NCBI GenBank assembly: GCA_003161615.1
Contig: PMOB01000032.1
Span: forward strand, 55,577-119,576
Reading direction: 5' to 3'
DNA length: 64,000 nt
From: Actinomycetota bacterium
GTDB lineage: Bacteria; Actinomycetota; Thermoleophilia; Gaiellales; Gaiellaceae
Shown here: piece by piece, positions 35,917 through 45,109 of the stretch
Layout: every line of letters begins with the position of its first letter
Numbering within the stretch: the first letter of the stretch is position 1
Position numbers and translations under genes: made by a program
Notes under the pieces: generated by a model
Database searches by the model: none
The model's input: the letters and a program-made list of their open reading frames with translations, nothing else
What the model was told of the DNA's origin: nothing

Positions 35917-36801
35917 CTACCAGCCGCGCGTCTCGAGCAGCTCGCTCGGATCGAGCGTCTGCGTCGAGATGCCGACCATCGGCTCGCCGAGGCCGGCTGA
36001 GACGCGAGCGAGGATCTCGGCGTCGTTGAAGTGCGTCGTCGCCTCGACGATCGCCTTCGCGCGCCGCTCCGGATCGCCCGACTTGAAGATGCCCGAGCCG
36101 ACGAAGACGCCGTCCGCTCCGAGCTGCATGCAGAGCGCCGCGTCGGCGGGAGTCGCGATGCCGCCCGCGGTGAATGTCACGACCGGAAGCTTCCCGTTCT
36201 CCGCCACCCACTTGACGAGCTCGTACGGCGCGCGGAGCTCCTTCGCCTCGGCGTACAGCTCCTCCTCGCGGAGCGCGCCAAGCTTGCGGATGTGACCGAA
36301 GACCGAGCGCATGTGCGTGACGGCGTTGACGATGTCGCCGGTGCCGGCCTCGCCCTTCGTCCGGATCATCGCGGCGCCCTCGGAGATGCGCCGGAGCGCC
36401 TCGCCGAGGTTCGTGCAGCCGCAGACGAACGGGACGGTGTACTGCCACTTGTCGACGTGGTGCTCGAGGTCGGCGGGCGTCAGCACCTCGGACTCGTCGA
36501 TGTAGTCGATCTCGAGCGCCTGGAGGATCTGCGCCTCGGCGAAATGGCCGATCCGGCACTTCGCCATGACGGGGATCGACACGGCCTCCTGGATCTCCCG
36601 GATCATCTCCGGGTCGGACATCCTCGCGACGCCGCCGTCGCGGCGGATGTCGGCCGGGACGCGCTCGAGCGCCATCACGGCGACTGCGCCTGCCGACTCG
36701 GCGATCTTCGCCTGCTCGGCGTCGACGACGTCCATGATCACGCCGCCCTTGAGCATCTCGGCAAGCCCGCTCTTGACCCGCATCGTCCCGTACTCGGCCA
36801 T
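35917..36801 (-). CDS. pdxS: pyridoxal 5'-phosphate synthase lyase subunit
   Basis: [22 protein letters not shown]..., [43 protein letters not shown]; start at 36801 favoured by leaderless -10 TACACT (alternative 36807). Confidence 0.97.
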   Translation of the reverse strand: MAEYGTMRVKSGLAEMLKGGVIMDVVDAEQAKIAESAGAVAVMALERVPADIRRDGGVARMSDPEMIREIQEAVSIPVMAKCRIGHFAEAQILQALEIDYIDESEVLTPADLEHHVDKWQYTVPFVCGCTNLGEALRRISEGAAMIRTKGEAGTGDIVNAVTHMRSVFGHIRKLGALREEELYAEAKELRAPYELVKWVAENGKLPVVTFTAGGIATPADAALCMQLGADGVFVGSGIFKSGDPERRAKAIVEATTHFNDAEILARVSAGLGEPMVGISTQTLDPSELLETRGW

Positions 36802-36808
36802 CGGCATG

Positions 36809-36814
36809 AGTGTA
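36809..36814 (-). promoter_or_regulatory. leaderless-type -10 of pdxS (TACACT, 7 nt to ATG 36801)
   Basis: TACACT-CATGCCG-ATG. Confidence 0.6.
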
Positions 36815-36846
36815 GCCAGCGGCCGGCAAGCTGATAGAAGGCACGC

Positions 36847-37866
36847 ATGGAACCGTGGTCGCGGGAGCGGTTGGGACAGCTGGACGAGCTCGAGATCGAG
36901 AGCGAGCTGCTGCGCGGAAACCCGCTCGGCGACCCGCACATCCGGCCTCTCTGGGTCTATCTGCCGCCGGCCTACGAGGCCGAGCCGGAGCGCCGCTTCC
37001 CCTCGATCTACCTGATCCAGGGGATGACCGGGCAGCTCGACATGTGGACGAACCGGAGTGCCTTCCGGCCCAACGTGACGGAGCTCGTCGACCGCCTGTT
37101 CGGCGAGGAGGGCTGCCCGCCGGCGATCGTCGTCTTCGTCGACTGTTGGACGTCGTTCGGCGGCTCGCAGTTCATCGATTCGCCCGGCACGGGCCGCTAT
37201 CTCGGCCATCTCTGCGACGAGGTCGTCCCGTTCGTCGATTCCCGCTACCGCACGCTCGGCGAGCCGGCGCACCGCGGCCTGACCGGGAAGTCGAGCGGTG
37301 GCTACGGCGCGATGGTCGTCCCGATGCTGCGGCCGGACATCTTCGGCGGCCTCGCGACCCACTCCGGCGACGCGCTCTTCGAGCTCTGTTACATCGAGGA
37401 TTTCCGCGCGGCGGCGCGGACCTTGCGCGACGAGTACGACGGCTCGTACGAGAAGTTCTGGGAGAACTTCCGCTCACGGCCGGCGTTCACGAAGCAGTCC
37501 GACTATCCGGTGCTCAACGCCTACGCGATGGCCGCCTGCTACTCGGCGAACGAGGACGCGTCGATCGACCTGCCCTTCGAGCCGGAGACCGGCCGGCTAC
37601 GGGACGACGTCTGGCAGCGCTGGCTCGCCTGGGATCCGGTGCGGATGGCGCGCCGCCATGCGGAGGCGCTGCAGGGCATGCGCGCGATCTACATCGACGC
37701 GGGCAAGCGGGACGAGTTCTTCCTCGACCTCGGCGCCGACGCATTCCGGCGGGAGCTCGAGGCGCTCGGGATCACCGACGTGTTCTTCGAGCTCTTCGAC
37801 GCCGGCCACGGCGGCATCGAGTACCGCTACCCGCTCGCAATCCGCTACCTCGCCGAGCGACTCTAG
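36847..37866 (+). CDS. esterase family (enterochelin-esterase-like alpha/beta hydrolase)
   Basis: [37 protein letters not shown] nucleophile region, [11 protein letters not shown]. Confidence 0.85.
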   Translation: MEPWSRERLGQLDELEIESELLRGNPLGDPHIRPLWVYLPPAYEAEPERRFPSIYLIQGMTGQLDMWTNRSAFRPNVTELVDRLFGEEGCPPAIVVFVDCWTSFGGSQFIDSPGTGRYLGHLCDEVVPFVDSRYRTLGEPAHRGLTGKSSGGYGAMVVPMLRPDIFGGLATHSGDALFELCYIEDFRAAARTLRDEYDGSYEKFWENFRSRPAFTKQSDYPVLNAYAMAACYSANEDASIDLPFEPETGRLRDDVWQRWLAWDPVRMARRHAEALQGMRAIYIDAGKRDEFFLDLGADAFRRELEALGITDVFFELFDAGHGGIEYRYPLAIRYLAERL

Positions 37867-37873
37867 TAGCCGG

Positions 37874-38131
37874 CTACCCCGCGAAGTACATGACCAGCAC
37901 GAGGACGGTCATGCCGAGCGAGACGATCCCGAGCGCCGCCAGCCCGAGCGAGAAGCGGTCGAACCGGACAAGGAGCGGCGCCGGCCCTGGATCGGCGACC
38001 GTCTTGCCGCAGACCGGGCATTTGCCTTCGCTATAGAGCGGCCGGAACCAGAAGCCGTCCTCGGGACAGAAGACGAACTGGTCGCGGTGGCTCCGGAGCG
38101 GCCCGCGCAGGCGGGTGGCGACGCTGCTCAT
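37874..38131 (-). CDS. small membrane protein with zinc-ribbon-like motif
   Basis: FCPEDGFWFRPLYSEGKCPVCGK followed by one TM helix; ATGA coupling. Confidence 0.65.
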   Translation of the reverse strand: MSSVATRLRGPLRSHRDQFVFCPEDGFWFRPLYSEGKCPVCGKTVADPGPAPLLVRFDRFSLGLAALGIVSLGMTVLVLVMYFAG

Positions 38132-39711
38132 GTCGCCCCTGCCGCGCGCCAGCGCCACAGGCTCGCGCCGGTGCCGATCGCGAGCACCTGCCAAACGAGG
38201 AACGCAGCCAGCAGCCACATCGGCTTGTGCAGGACCGACGTGAACGACGCCGGGGAGTTCTGCGAGACGGCCGTGCTGCCCGTCGATCCGGACGTCGGCG
38301 TCGACGAGTAGCTCGAGGATGTCCCTCCGCCGCCGGAGGAGAAGCCGGTGGAACCGCCACCGACGCCGCCCGTCGACGACGACGAGGTTCCGCTCACCGG
38401 CGTACCGATGAGTTTGCCGAGCTTGAGCTTCGGGACCGGCCCCGCCGGCGCGGCCAGCGAGTCCACGTACACCTCTCCGAGAATGTGCTCCAGGTACTGG
38501 GCCGGAACGCCCGACTGATCCACGGGCTGCGTGAACTTCACGTGCACGCCGGTGGCCGTGATCGTCTCCTGGTTCGTCGCCTTCGCGACCTCGGGCAGGA
38601 CGGTGAACAGCTCGACTCCCGCCTGCTTCAGCGCGGTGTTCAGGGCGTCGTCGGCCTGCTGGTACGGCAGGGCCTGGCCCTGGCCCTGAACCGCCACGCC
38701 GTTCTGGTCGATCGTGACCGGGACGCCGCCGACCGAGGCGGCCCCGATGTCGACGGAGACCTTGTCGGTCGGCTTGCCGCCGTTCGTGATCTCGGCGGAG
38801 ACGTCGATCTTCTTGATCACGATCTGGCCGCCGATGTTCACGGCGGCGAGGCTCGACTCGCCGCTCGTCACGACGGCGCCGCTGCCCGGATCAACGGCGG
38901 CGAGGCTCGACGATGCGAGAAGCGAGTTGTCGGGCGATGACGATGGCGTCGTCGATGTGGTGGACGTCGGGGTCGTCGACGTCTTCGTGGTGGAGGTGGA
39001 CGTGGTGGAGGTCTTGGTGGTGGACGACTTGGACGCCAGCGGCAGCGTGACGACCGGCGTGGTCACTATGGGCGTGGTGATCGTCGGCGGCTTCGGGGTC
39101 TTGATGCCGAGACGCGGCAACCACTTCGCCTTCCAGGCCGCGAGCGCCAGACGGAGACGGCTGTTGAAGCCCTTCGGGGCTGCAACGCTCTTCGAGCTGC
39201 CCGATGCGCCGGAACCGCTGGCCGAGGCCTCCTCGCTGTTCGCCACCGCGTTGAAGGGCGTCGCGGCCGAGACCCCGTACGGCCCGCCCTGGTTGCCGAA
39301 CGTCGCCTTGCCGGAGTTGCCTGGCCAGCGCGCGTCCGCGTACTGCGGTTGCGAGAAGTTGCCGGCGGCGGCCGTCTGCCCGAGCGGGCCGGTGTCGACA
39401 GGGCTCGCTGTCCCCTCGGCGAACGGGGAATTGTCCACGTGCGAGTGCGCCCACGAGTAGTAGTTGTCGACCGCCCCGTTCGTGTAGTTGGGGAAGGCCG
39501 AGCTGCCGAGAATCTCGTGATCGGTCGCGGCATCCACGGTTGCGTTGATGACGCCGTAGTTCTCGGCCGCCGTCGTCGCCGATTTCGTCGACTTGGACGC
39601 CGACGCAGGCGCGACGAACAGCAGCACCGTCAGCGAGAGCGAGCCCGCCACGAGCAAGCTCAGCCCTGTGGTCGCGACGGTGTTGCGCCTATGAGCGGGG
39701 ATGTTCTTCAC
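38128..39711 (-). CDS. secreted, membrane-anchored protein (choice-of-anchor-type) of the liv operon
   Basis: Signal peptide, Ser/Thr-rich linkers, C-terminal TM anchor (HKPMWLLAAFLVWQVLAIG); ATGA coupled to livF. Confidence 0.7.
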   Translation of the reverse strand: MKNIPAHRRNTVATTGLSLLVAGSLSLTVLLFVAPASASKSTKSATTAAENYGVINATVDAATDHEILGSSAFPNYTNGAVDNYYSWAHSHVDNSPFAEGTASPVDTGPLGQTAAAGNFSQPQYADARWPGNSGKATFGNQGGPYGVSAATPFNAVANSEEASASGSGASGSSKSVAAPKGFNSRLRLALAAWKAKWLPRLGIKTPKPPTITTPIVTTPVVTLPLASKSSTTKTSTTSTSTTKTSTTPTSTTSTTPSSSPDNSLLASSSLAAVDPGSGAVVTSGESSLAAVNIGGQIVIKKIDVSAEITNGGKPTDKVSVDIGAASVGGVPVTIDQNGVAVQGQGQALPYQQADDALNTALKQAGVELFTVLPEVAKATNQETITATGVHVKFTQPVDQSGVPAQYLEHILGEVYVDSLAAPAGPVPKLKLGKLIGTPVSGTSSSSTGGVGGGSTGFSSGGGGTSSSYSSTPTSGSTGSTAVSQNSPASFTSVLHKPMWLLAAFLVWQVLAIGTGASLWRWRAAGAT

Positions 39712-40640
39712 GAGGTTCCTCCCTTGCCATTGCCCTGTCCGGTCGGACTTGACACCGCTTCCCGCAGCAGATCGAGGACGACGTCTGCGGAGTTGCGCCC
39801 TTCCCGCGCCGCCCGTTCCTCGATCGTCCGCAGCAGATCGGGCGGGAGCGACGTCTCGTCCTCGTCCTCGTCCTCGAAGTGCAGATCGGCCGAGCCGTTT
39901 GTGGCCGCCACGGCAGTGCCGCCCTCGCCGAGGTAGCTGCCCTTGACGAAGTCCTCGTCCTTCGCGAGCTCAGCCGCGTCGCCGCTGAACGCCACCTCGC
40001 CCTTCTCGAGCACGTAGGCGCGCGACGCCACTTCGAGCGCATGCGTGACGAACTGCTCGACGATCAGGACGGAGACGCCTTGCTCCGGCAGCGAGCGGAC
40101 GACGCCGAACAATCCCTGCACGATCGCCGGCGCGAGGCCCTGCGACATCTCGTCGATCATCAGGACGCGCGGCCGCATGATCAGGCCGCGGGCGATGGCG
40201 AGCATCTGCTGCTCGCCTCCCGAGAGTGTCCCCGCGAGCTGCGTCCGGCGCTCGTGGAGGCGCCCGAAGAGCGCGTACATGTCGTCGACCCGCTCGGCGA
40301 CCTTCAGCCGCGGGATCCCTGCCATGGCGCACGCGAGACGCAGCGTCTCCTCCACCTTCAGGTTCGGGAAGATCCCACGCCCCTGCGGGACGTGCACGAT
40401 CCCGGCGCGCGCGATCTTGTCCGGGGAGGCGCCGTTCAGCGGTGCCCCGTAGAGACGAACCTCGCCTCCCATGAGCGGCAGCAGCCCCGAGAGGGCGCGC
40501 AGCGTGGTCGTCTTCCCCGCCCCGTTCGCGCCGAGCAGGGCGACGATCTCGCCCTCTCCGACCTCGAGGTCGATGTTGAAGACGACGGGCAGGCGGCCGT
40601 ATCCCGTGCGGAGCCCGCGGGCCTCGAGCAGCGCGGTCAT
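39708..40640 (-). CDS. livF: branched-chain amino acid-type ABC transporter ATPase (LivF) with extra C-terminal tail
   Basis: LLGANGAGKTTTLRALSGL, LSGGEQQMLAIARGL; tail LPPDLLRTIEERAAREGRNSADVVLDLLREAV. Confidence 0.92.
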   Translation of the reverse strand: MTALLEARGLRTGYGRLPVVFNIDLEVGEGEIVALLGANGAGKTTTLRALSGLLPLMGGEVRLYGAPLNGASPDKIARAGIVHVPQGRGIFPNLKVEETLRLACAMAGIPRLKVAERVDDMYALFGRLHERRTQLAGTLSGGEQQMLAIARGLIMRPRVLMIDEMSQGLAPAIVQGLFGVVRSLPEQGVSVLIVEQFVTHALEVASRAYVLEKGEVAFSGDAAELAKDEDFVKGSYLGEGGTAVAATNGSADLHFEDEDEDETSLPPDLLRTIEERAAREGRNSADVVLDLLREAVSSPTGQGNGKGGTS

Positions 40641-41413
40641 GCCGCCACCGCCGCGTCGCCGAGATACGCCCGCGCCACCGTCGGGTCGTCGCGGATTTCG
40701 GCCGGCGTCCCCTCGGCGATCATCTGCCCGTAGTCGAGGACGTAGATGCGGTTGCAGATCCGCATGATCAGCGCCATGTCGTGGTCGACCACGAGCATCG
40801 TGACCTTGAAGCGCTCCCGCACCGTCGCGAGGAGCCGCGCGAGCTCCGCGGTCTCCCGCGCGTCGAGCCCGGCTCCCGGCTCGTCCAGGAGCAGCAGCCG
40901 TGGCTCGAGCGCCAGCGCGCGGCCGATCTCGAGGCGCCGCTGCAGGCCGACCGGCAGGTCTCCAGCCGGCGTGTCGGCATGGTCGCCCAGGTCGAGGAAG
41001 TGGAGGATCGAGCGGGCCTTGTCCTGTGTCTTCCGCTCGTCGAAGACGGTCATCGGCAGCCGCAGGAGATCGCCGATGACGCCGCGCGGCGCGAAGGCGT
41101 CGAGCGGCAGCAGGAGGTTGTCGAGCGCGCTGAGCTCGTCGAACAGCTCGAGGTTCTGGAACGTCCGTGCGATCTTGAGCCGCGCCCGGTGATGCGGCTT
41201 GAGGTTTCTGAGGTCCTCGCCGTCGTAGCGGATGTGGCCCTTGTAGCCCGGCACGACGCCCGTGATGCAGTTGAACATCGTCGTCTTGCCGGCGCCGTTA
41301 GGGCCGATCAAGCCAAGGATCTCGCCGCGGTGGAGGTCGAAGGAGACGTCCGACAGCGCCTTGACGCCGCCGAAGCTCATCGAGACCTTGTCCGCCTCCA
41401 GCAACGGGGCCAT
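40637..41413 (-). CDS. livG: branched-chain amino acid-type ABC transporter ATPase (LivG)
   Basis: MSFGGVKALSDVSFDLHRGEILGLIGPNGAGKTTMFNCITG...GLQRRLEIGRALALEPRLLLLDEPGAGLD. Confidence 0.94.
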   Translation of the reverse strand: MAPLLEADKVSMSFGGVKALSDVSFDLHRGEILGLIGPNGAGKTTMFNCITGVVPGYKGHIRYDGEDLRNLKPHHRARLKIARTFQNLELFDELSALDNLLLPLDAFAPRGVIGDLLRLPMTVFDERKTQDKARSILHFLDLGDHADTPAGDLPVGLQRRLEIGRALALEPRLLLLDEPGAGLDARETAELARLLATVRERFKVTMLVVDHDMALIMRICNRIYVLDYGQMIAEGTPAEIRDDPTVARAYLGDAAVAA

Positions 41414-43383
41414 CAGACGTTCACCACCTCGCGCTCGGGCAACTCGATCTCGAGCACCCGCGTCGGCGCCTCCGACCCGCCGGGGAAGCGCGGGCCGGGC
41501 GGGAAGCGCTTGCGAAGGCGCTCCTGCCAGTCGACGACGACGCCCTGCGGCGTGAGGATCACCTGCACGATCAGGATCGCTCCGACGATCAGCGGGAACC
41601 AAAGCGTCGAGACTGGCGTGTGGGTGAGGAGCTCCGGCCCGAAGATGAGGAAGATCCCGCCGACGGCGGCCGCGGCTACCGACCGGACGCCGACGACGAT
41701 CGCGATCGCCACCACCGTCAGCGACTGCTGGAACGAGTACGCGCCTGCGCTGACCGAGCCGATCAGGGGAGCAAGCAGGCCTCCCGCCAGACCCGCGAGC
41801 CCCGCGGAGATGCCGAAAGCGACAAGCTTCCACGCGGTGACGTTCACGCCGCTCGTCGCGGCGGCGATCTCGGAGTTCCGGATCGCTCGCAGGACGCGGC
41901 CGGTCTTCGACCGGCTGAGGTTCCAGACCGCGAGCACCGCGACTCCGAATACGCCGAGCGCGAAAAGGTAGAAGGCGTAGCCGCCGTTGAGCGAGACGCC
42001 GAGGAAGCTCGGACGTCCCACCGTCCACGACGAGATCCCGCCGGAGAAGGAATCCCACGTTCCCGGCGCCAGCAGGAAGTTGTCGAAGAAGAGCGCGACC
42101 GCGATGGTGAGGATCCCGAGGAAGAGGCCTGAGAGCCGCAGCGCGGGGATGCCGACGAGCACGCCGACGCCGATCGAGGCGACGACGCCCAGCGCAAGCG
42201 CGGGCCAGAAGTTCCAGTGATGCCCCCCAACGAGCGACCCGACGGTGAAAGCTCCGATCGCAGCGAAGGAGTACTGGCAGAAGGAGATCTGACCGACGAG
42301 CCCCGTCAGCACGACGAGCGAAAGGACGATCAGCCCGACGATCAGGGCGTCCGCGGCGAGGTACTGGTAGTAGCCCGAGAGAAGGAGCGGCACCAAGATC
42401 CCAAGCCCGAGAGCAGTGCCCACGACGAGGCGCCGCAGCGGCGCGTTGCCAGTGGCGGGAACGGGCATGTAGTCCCTCCCCGCCGTGATGCGCTGCCGGA
42501 GACGCGCGCCGGGCCGGAAGAGGATCGCGAGCGTAAGCAGGACGAGCGCGAAGGTCACCGCGTGGCCGGCACCTGCGTTCGACGAGAAGATGCGGGGATA
42601 GGTCTCGGCCAGGCCGAGGAAGAACGCGCCCACAACCGTCCACGGCAGGCTCGTGAGGCGGCCGATCAGGGCCGCGGTAAAGGCGTCGATCACGACGATC
42701 GTGAGCGAGATCGGGTCGAAGTTGATGCTCGGCGTGATGAGCACGCCGGCGATCGCGCCCATCGCAGAGCCGGCGATCCACGACACCGCCATGACGCGGT
42801 TGACGTTGATCCCCCACAGCCGCGCCGCGTCCGGGTCGTCGGCGACCGCTCGCATCGACGTGCCGAAGGTCGTCCACCGCAGCACCGCGGCGGTGCCGAA
42901 CGCGAGGCCGAGTGCGACGACGACTGTCGTCAGCTGATCCCAGCCGACGACGACGGAGGTGCCGGGGAACGTGAAGCCGGAAGGCCGAACGAGCCTGACC
43001 GCTGCGTGATACGCGGTGTCCTTCCAGATCAGTCCGGCAGCCGTCTGGAGGACGAGCAGCCAGCCGATGGTCACGACCATCTTGTTCAGCGCCGAGCGTC
43101 CGGCGAGCGGGCGGATCGTGAAGCGCTCGATGATGTAGCCGAGCGCGCCGCCGGTTCCGATCGCAGCGAGCAGGCCGACGAGCGCCGGAGCCCCCATGAC
43201 GATCGAGACCTGGTACGCGACGAAGGCGCTGAACATCGACACCGCGCCCTGGGCGAAGTTCAGCACTCCCGAGACGCGGTAGATGAGGACGAGCCCGATC
43301 GCCGCCAGGGCATAGATCCCTCCGAGCGCAATCCCGATAACGGTGAAGCCGGGGAGCAGCCCCCATTGCACCGATGCGAGCAC
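41413..43383 (-). CDS. fused LivH-LivM ABC permease
   Basis: 656 aa; LivH half (GLVLIYRVSGVLNFAQGAVSM) followed by LivM half (GLVGQISFCQYSFAAIGAF). Confidence 0.92.
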   Translation of the reverse strand: MLASVQWGLLPGFTVIGIALGGIYALAAIGLVLIYRVSGVLNFAQGAVSMFSAFVAYQVSIVMGAPALVGLLAAIGTGGALGYIIERFTIRPLAGRSALNKMVVTIGWLLVLQTAAGLIWKDTAYHAAVRLVRPSGFTFPGTSVVVGWDQLTTVVVALGLAFGTAAVLRWTTFGTSMRAVADDPDAARLWGINVNRVMAVSWIAGSAMGAIAGVLITPSINFDPISLTIVVIDAFTAALIGRLTSLPWTVVGAFFLGLAETYPRIFSSNAGAGHAVTFALVLLTLAILFRPGARLRQRITAGRDYMPVPATGNAPLRRLVVGTALGLGILVPLLLSGYYQYLAADALIVGLIVLSLVVLTGLVGQISFCQYSFAAIGAFTVGSLVGGHHWNFWPALALGVVASIGVGVLVGIPALRLSGLFLGILTIAVALFFDNFLLAPGTWDSFSGGISSWTVGRPSFLGVSLNGGYAFYLFALGVFGVAVLAVWNLSRSKTGRVLRAIRNSEIAAATSGVNVTAWKLVAFGISAGLAGLAGGLLAPLIGSVSAGAYSFQQSLTVVAIAIVVGVRSVAAAAVGGIFLIFGPELLTHTPVSTLWFPLIVGAILIVQVILTPQGVVVDWQERLRKRFPPGPRFPGGSEAPTRVLEIELPEREVVNV

Positions 43384-43395
43384 GCTAGGCCCCCA

Positions 43396-44868
43396 TCAGA
43401 AGCAGTTCCACCCGGACGTGGTCTTCCAGCGCCCGTTGTAGTTATGGATCCACTGCAGACAGTGCAACGGGTCGTGGTTCCCCGATCCGTAGGTGATCGG
43501 CTGGGTGAGGCCGCCGTCGCTGTAGGCCTTGATCCCGTCGAGCGCGGTGACGAGGGTCTGGCGGTTGACGGGACCGTTGCCGATGTCCTCGATCGCCTTC
43601 ACGAAGACCTCGGCTGCCAGCCACTGGTACGTCGTGTAGGTGTCGAGCGCGCCGTACTGGCCCGGATAGAACTTGTGCACGGCCGCGAGATACTGCGCGA
43701 CCGCCGGCGTGCTCGAGTGGTCGAGGTACTCGAGCACCGGTGTCGCGGAATCGGCGCCGAACACCGCACAGGTCGAGCCGCAGCCCGAGGCGTATTGCGC
43801 GTTCGCCGAGGCCTTGTCCAGTCCGCCGCCGAGGACGGGCGGATGGAAATTCTGCCGCTCCATCGCCTGGAACAGGCGCGCATACGAGAACGGATCCACG
43901 AACGCCGCGACCGACTGCGCGCCGTCAGCCTGGAACTTGAGAACGACGTCGGTGTAGTCGGCCTTCGTGGCGTCGACCGTTTCGACGTCGACAGGCGAGA
44001 TGCCGCACTTCTTCATCGCATTCAGGAACGACTGCTCGACCGGAGCGATGAAGTTGGCGTTGAGGAAGATGACGCCAGGGCTCTTGAGCTTGAGCTCGCA
44101 AGCCCGGGTGCCGAGCGCCGTCCCCTCGGTGACGAGACTCGGCGTCGTGGGGAACGACAGCGGCGACGCGTACTCGGCCGGAACGCCGAGGCCGCCGATA
44201 ATCGGCACGCCTTGGCCGGTCAGGTACGGCGTCTCGGTCTGCTCGCCGGAGAGGGACAGCCAGCCGACGATCGCTAGGACGCCTTCGCTGATCAGCTTCT
44301 GGGCGCACTGGTGCGCGGCCGAGGGGTCGTACTTCGAGTCGCAGTCGATCAGTTGGAGCTTGTAGCCGTTGACTCCGCCCTGCGCGTTGACGAGGTCGAA
44401 GTAGGAGCGGACGGTGTCGCGCTCGACTGTCGCATCGACCGGTCCGGTCTCGTCAAAGATCCCGCCGACCGTGATGACGCCGTTGGACACTCCCTGCTGC
44501 GGATCCGACGTTCTTGCCCCCGAGCTCGTCTTGCCCGAGCTCGTCTTGCCCGAGCTCGTCTTGCCGGAGCTGGTCTTACCCGTGCTCGCCGGCTTCGAAG
44601 AGCCGGAGCTCGTCTGGCTGCTGCCGCCGCCGCCGCCGCCTGCCGTCACTACCGGGGCAGAAGTGCCGCCCGAGGAGGAGTGAACCTGGCCGGCGACTCC
44701 GCCCGCCGTCGGCTGCGACGTCGCGGGAGTCGTCTGCACCGTCGCGCCGGCCGACTGCGTAGCTGTGGCGTGCCCCGGATGCGCGAACTCGTACGCGATC
44801 GCTCCACCGATGGCGAGCGTCGCCACGACGTTCAGCGTCATGAACACGATCGCAACCCGTTCCCTCAT
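43396..44868 (-). CDS. ABC transporter substrate-binding protein (periplasmic-binding-protein type 1) with N-terminal TM and GKTSS linker
   Basis: GVITVGGIFDETGPVDATVERDTVRSYFDLVNAQGGVNGYKLQLIDCDS; N-terminal TM; (TSSGK)n linker. Confidence 0.9.
   Translation of the reverse strand: MRERVAIVFMTLNVVATLAIGGAIAYEFAHPGHATATQSAGATVQTTPATSQPTAGGVAGQVHSSSGGTSAPVVTAGGGGGGSSQTSSGSSKPASTGKTSSGKTSSGKTSSGKTSSGARTSDPQQGVSNGVITVGGIFDETGPVDATVERDTVRSYFDLVNAQGGVNGYKLQLIDCDSKYDPSAAHQCAQKLISEGVLAIVGWLSLSGEQTETPYLTGQGVPIIGGLGVPAEYASPLSFPTTPSLVTEGTALGTRACELKLKSPGVIFLNANFIAPVEQSFLNAMKKCGISPVDVETVDATKADYTDVVLKFQADGAQSVAAFVDPFSYARLFQAMERQNFHPPVLGGGLDKASANAQYASGCGSTCAVFGADSATPVLEYLDHSSTPAVAQYLAAVHKFYPGQYGALDTYTTYQWLAAEVFVKAIEDIGNGPVNRQTLVTALDGIKAYSDGGLTQPITYGSGNHDPLHCLQWIHNYNGRWKTTSGWNCF
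44521..44580 (-). repeat. 4 x 15-bp tandem repeat encoding the SSGKT linker
   Basis: cgagctcgtcttgcc x3 exact plus one diverged unit (ggagctggtcttacc). Confidence 0.95.
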
Positions 44869-45109
44869 GGGTCGTCTCCCTTTGGGGGTTACCGGAGTGG
44901 GCATCGCCGCAGCGATCCAGAAAACGTCTTCCGTTTCCCCGCCGGGCAATTCCGCAACCTCCCTGGAGGAGATTCTGTGTACGGGCTGTGTAAATCCGGC
45001 CGCAGGCGGTTGGCGCAGCCCTGATTTTGCGCCGCTTTTACCTCGCCCGGGCCGGGTCTTTGCGCGGGTCGGGGAGGATCGGAGGGACAGGACCAACCAG
45101 GGGGTAGAA

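Noticed and set aside
42217-44277. 686-aa plus-strand ORF antisense to liv genes
   Set aside because: Asp/Arg/Glu-rich composition of an antisense shadow; no recognisable domain.
44521-44580. Short regular repeats considered as CRISPR
   Set aside because: 15-bp contiguous in-frame repeats without spacers, inside a CDS.
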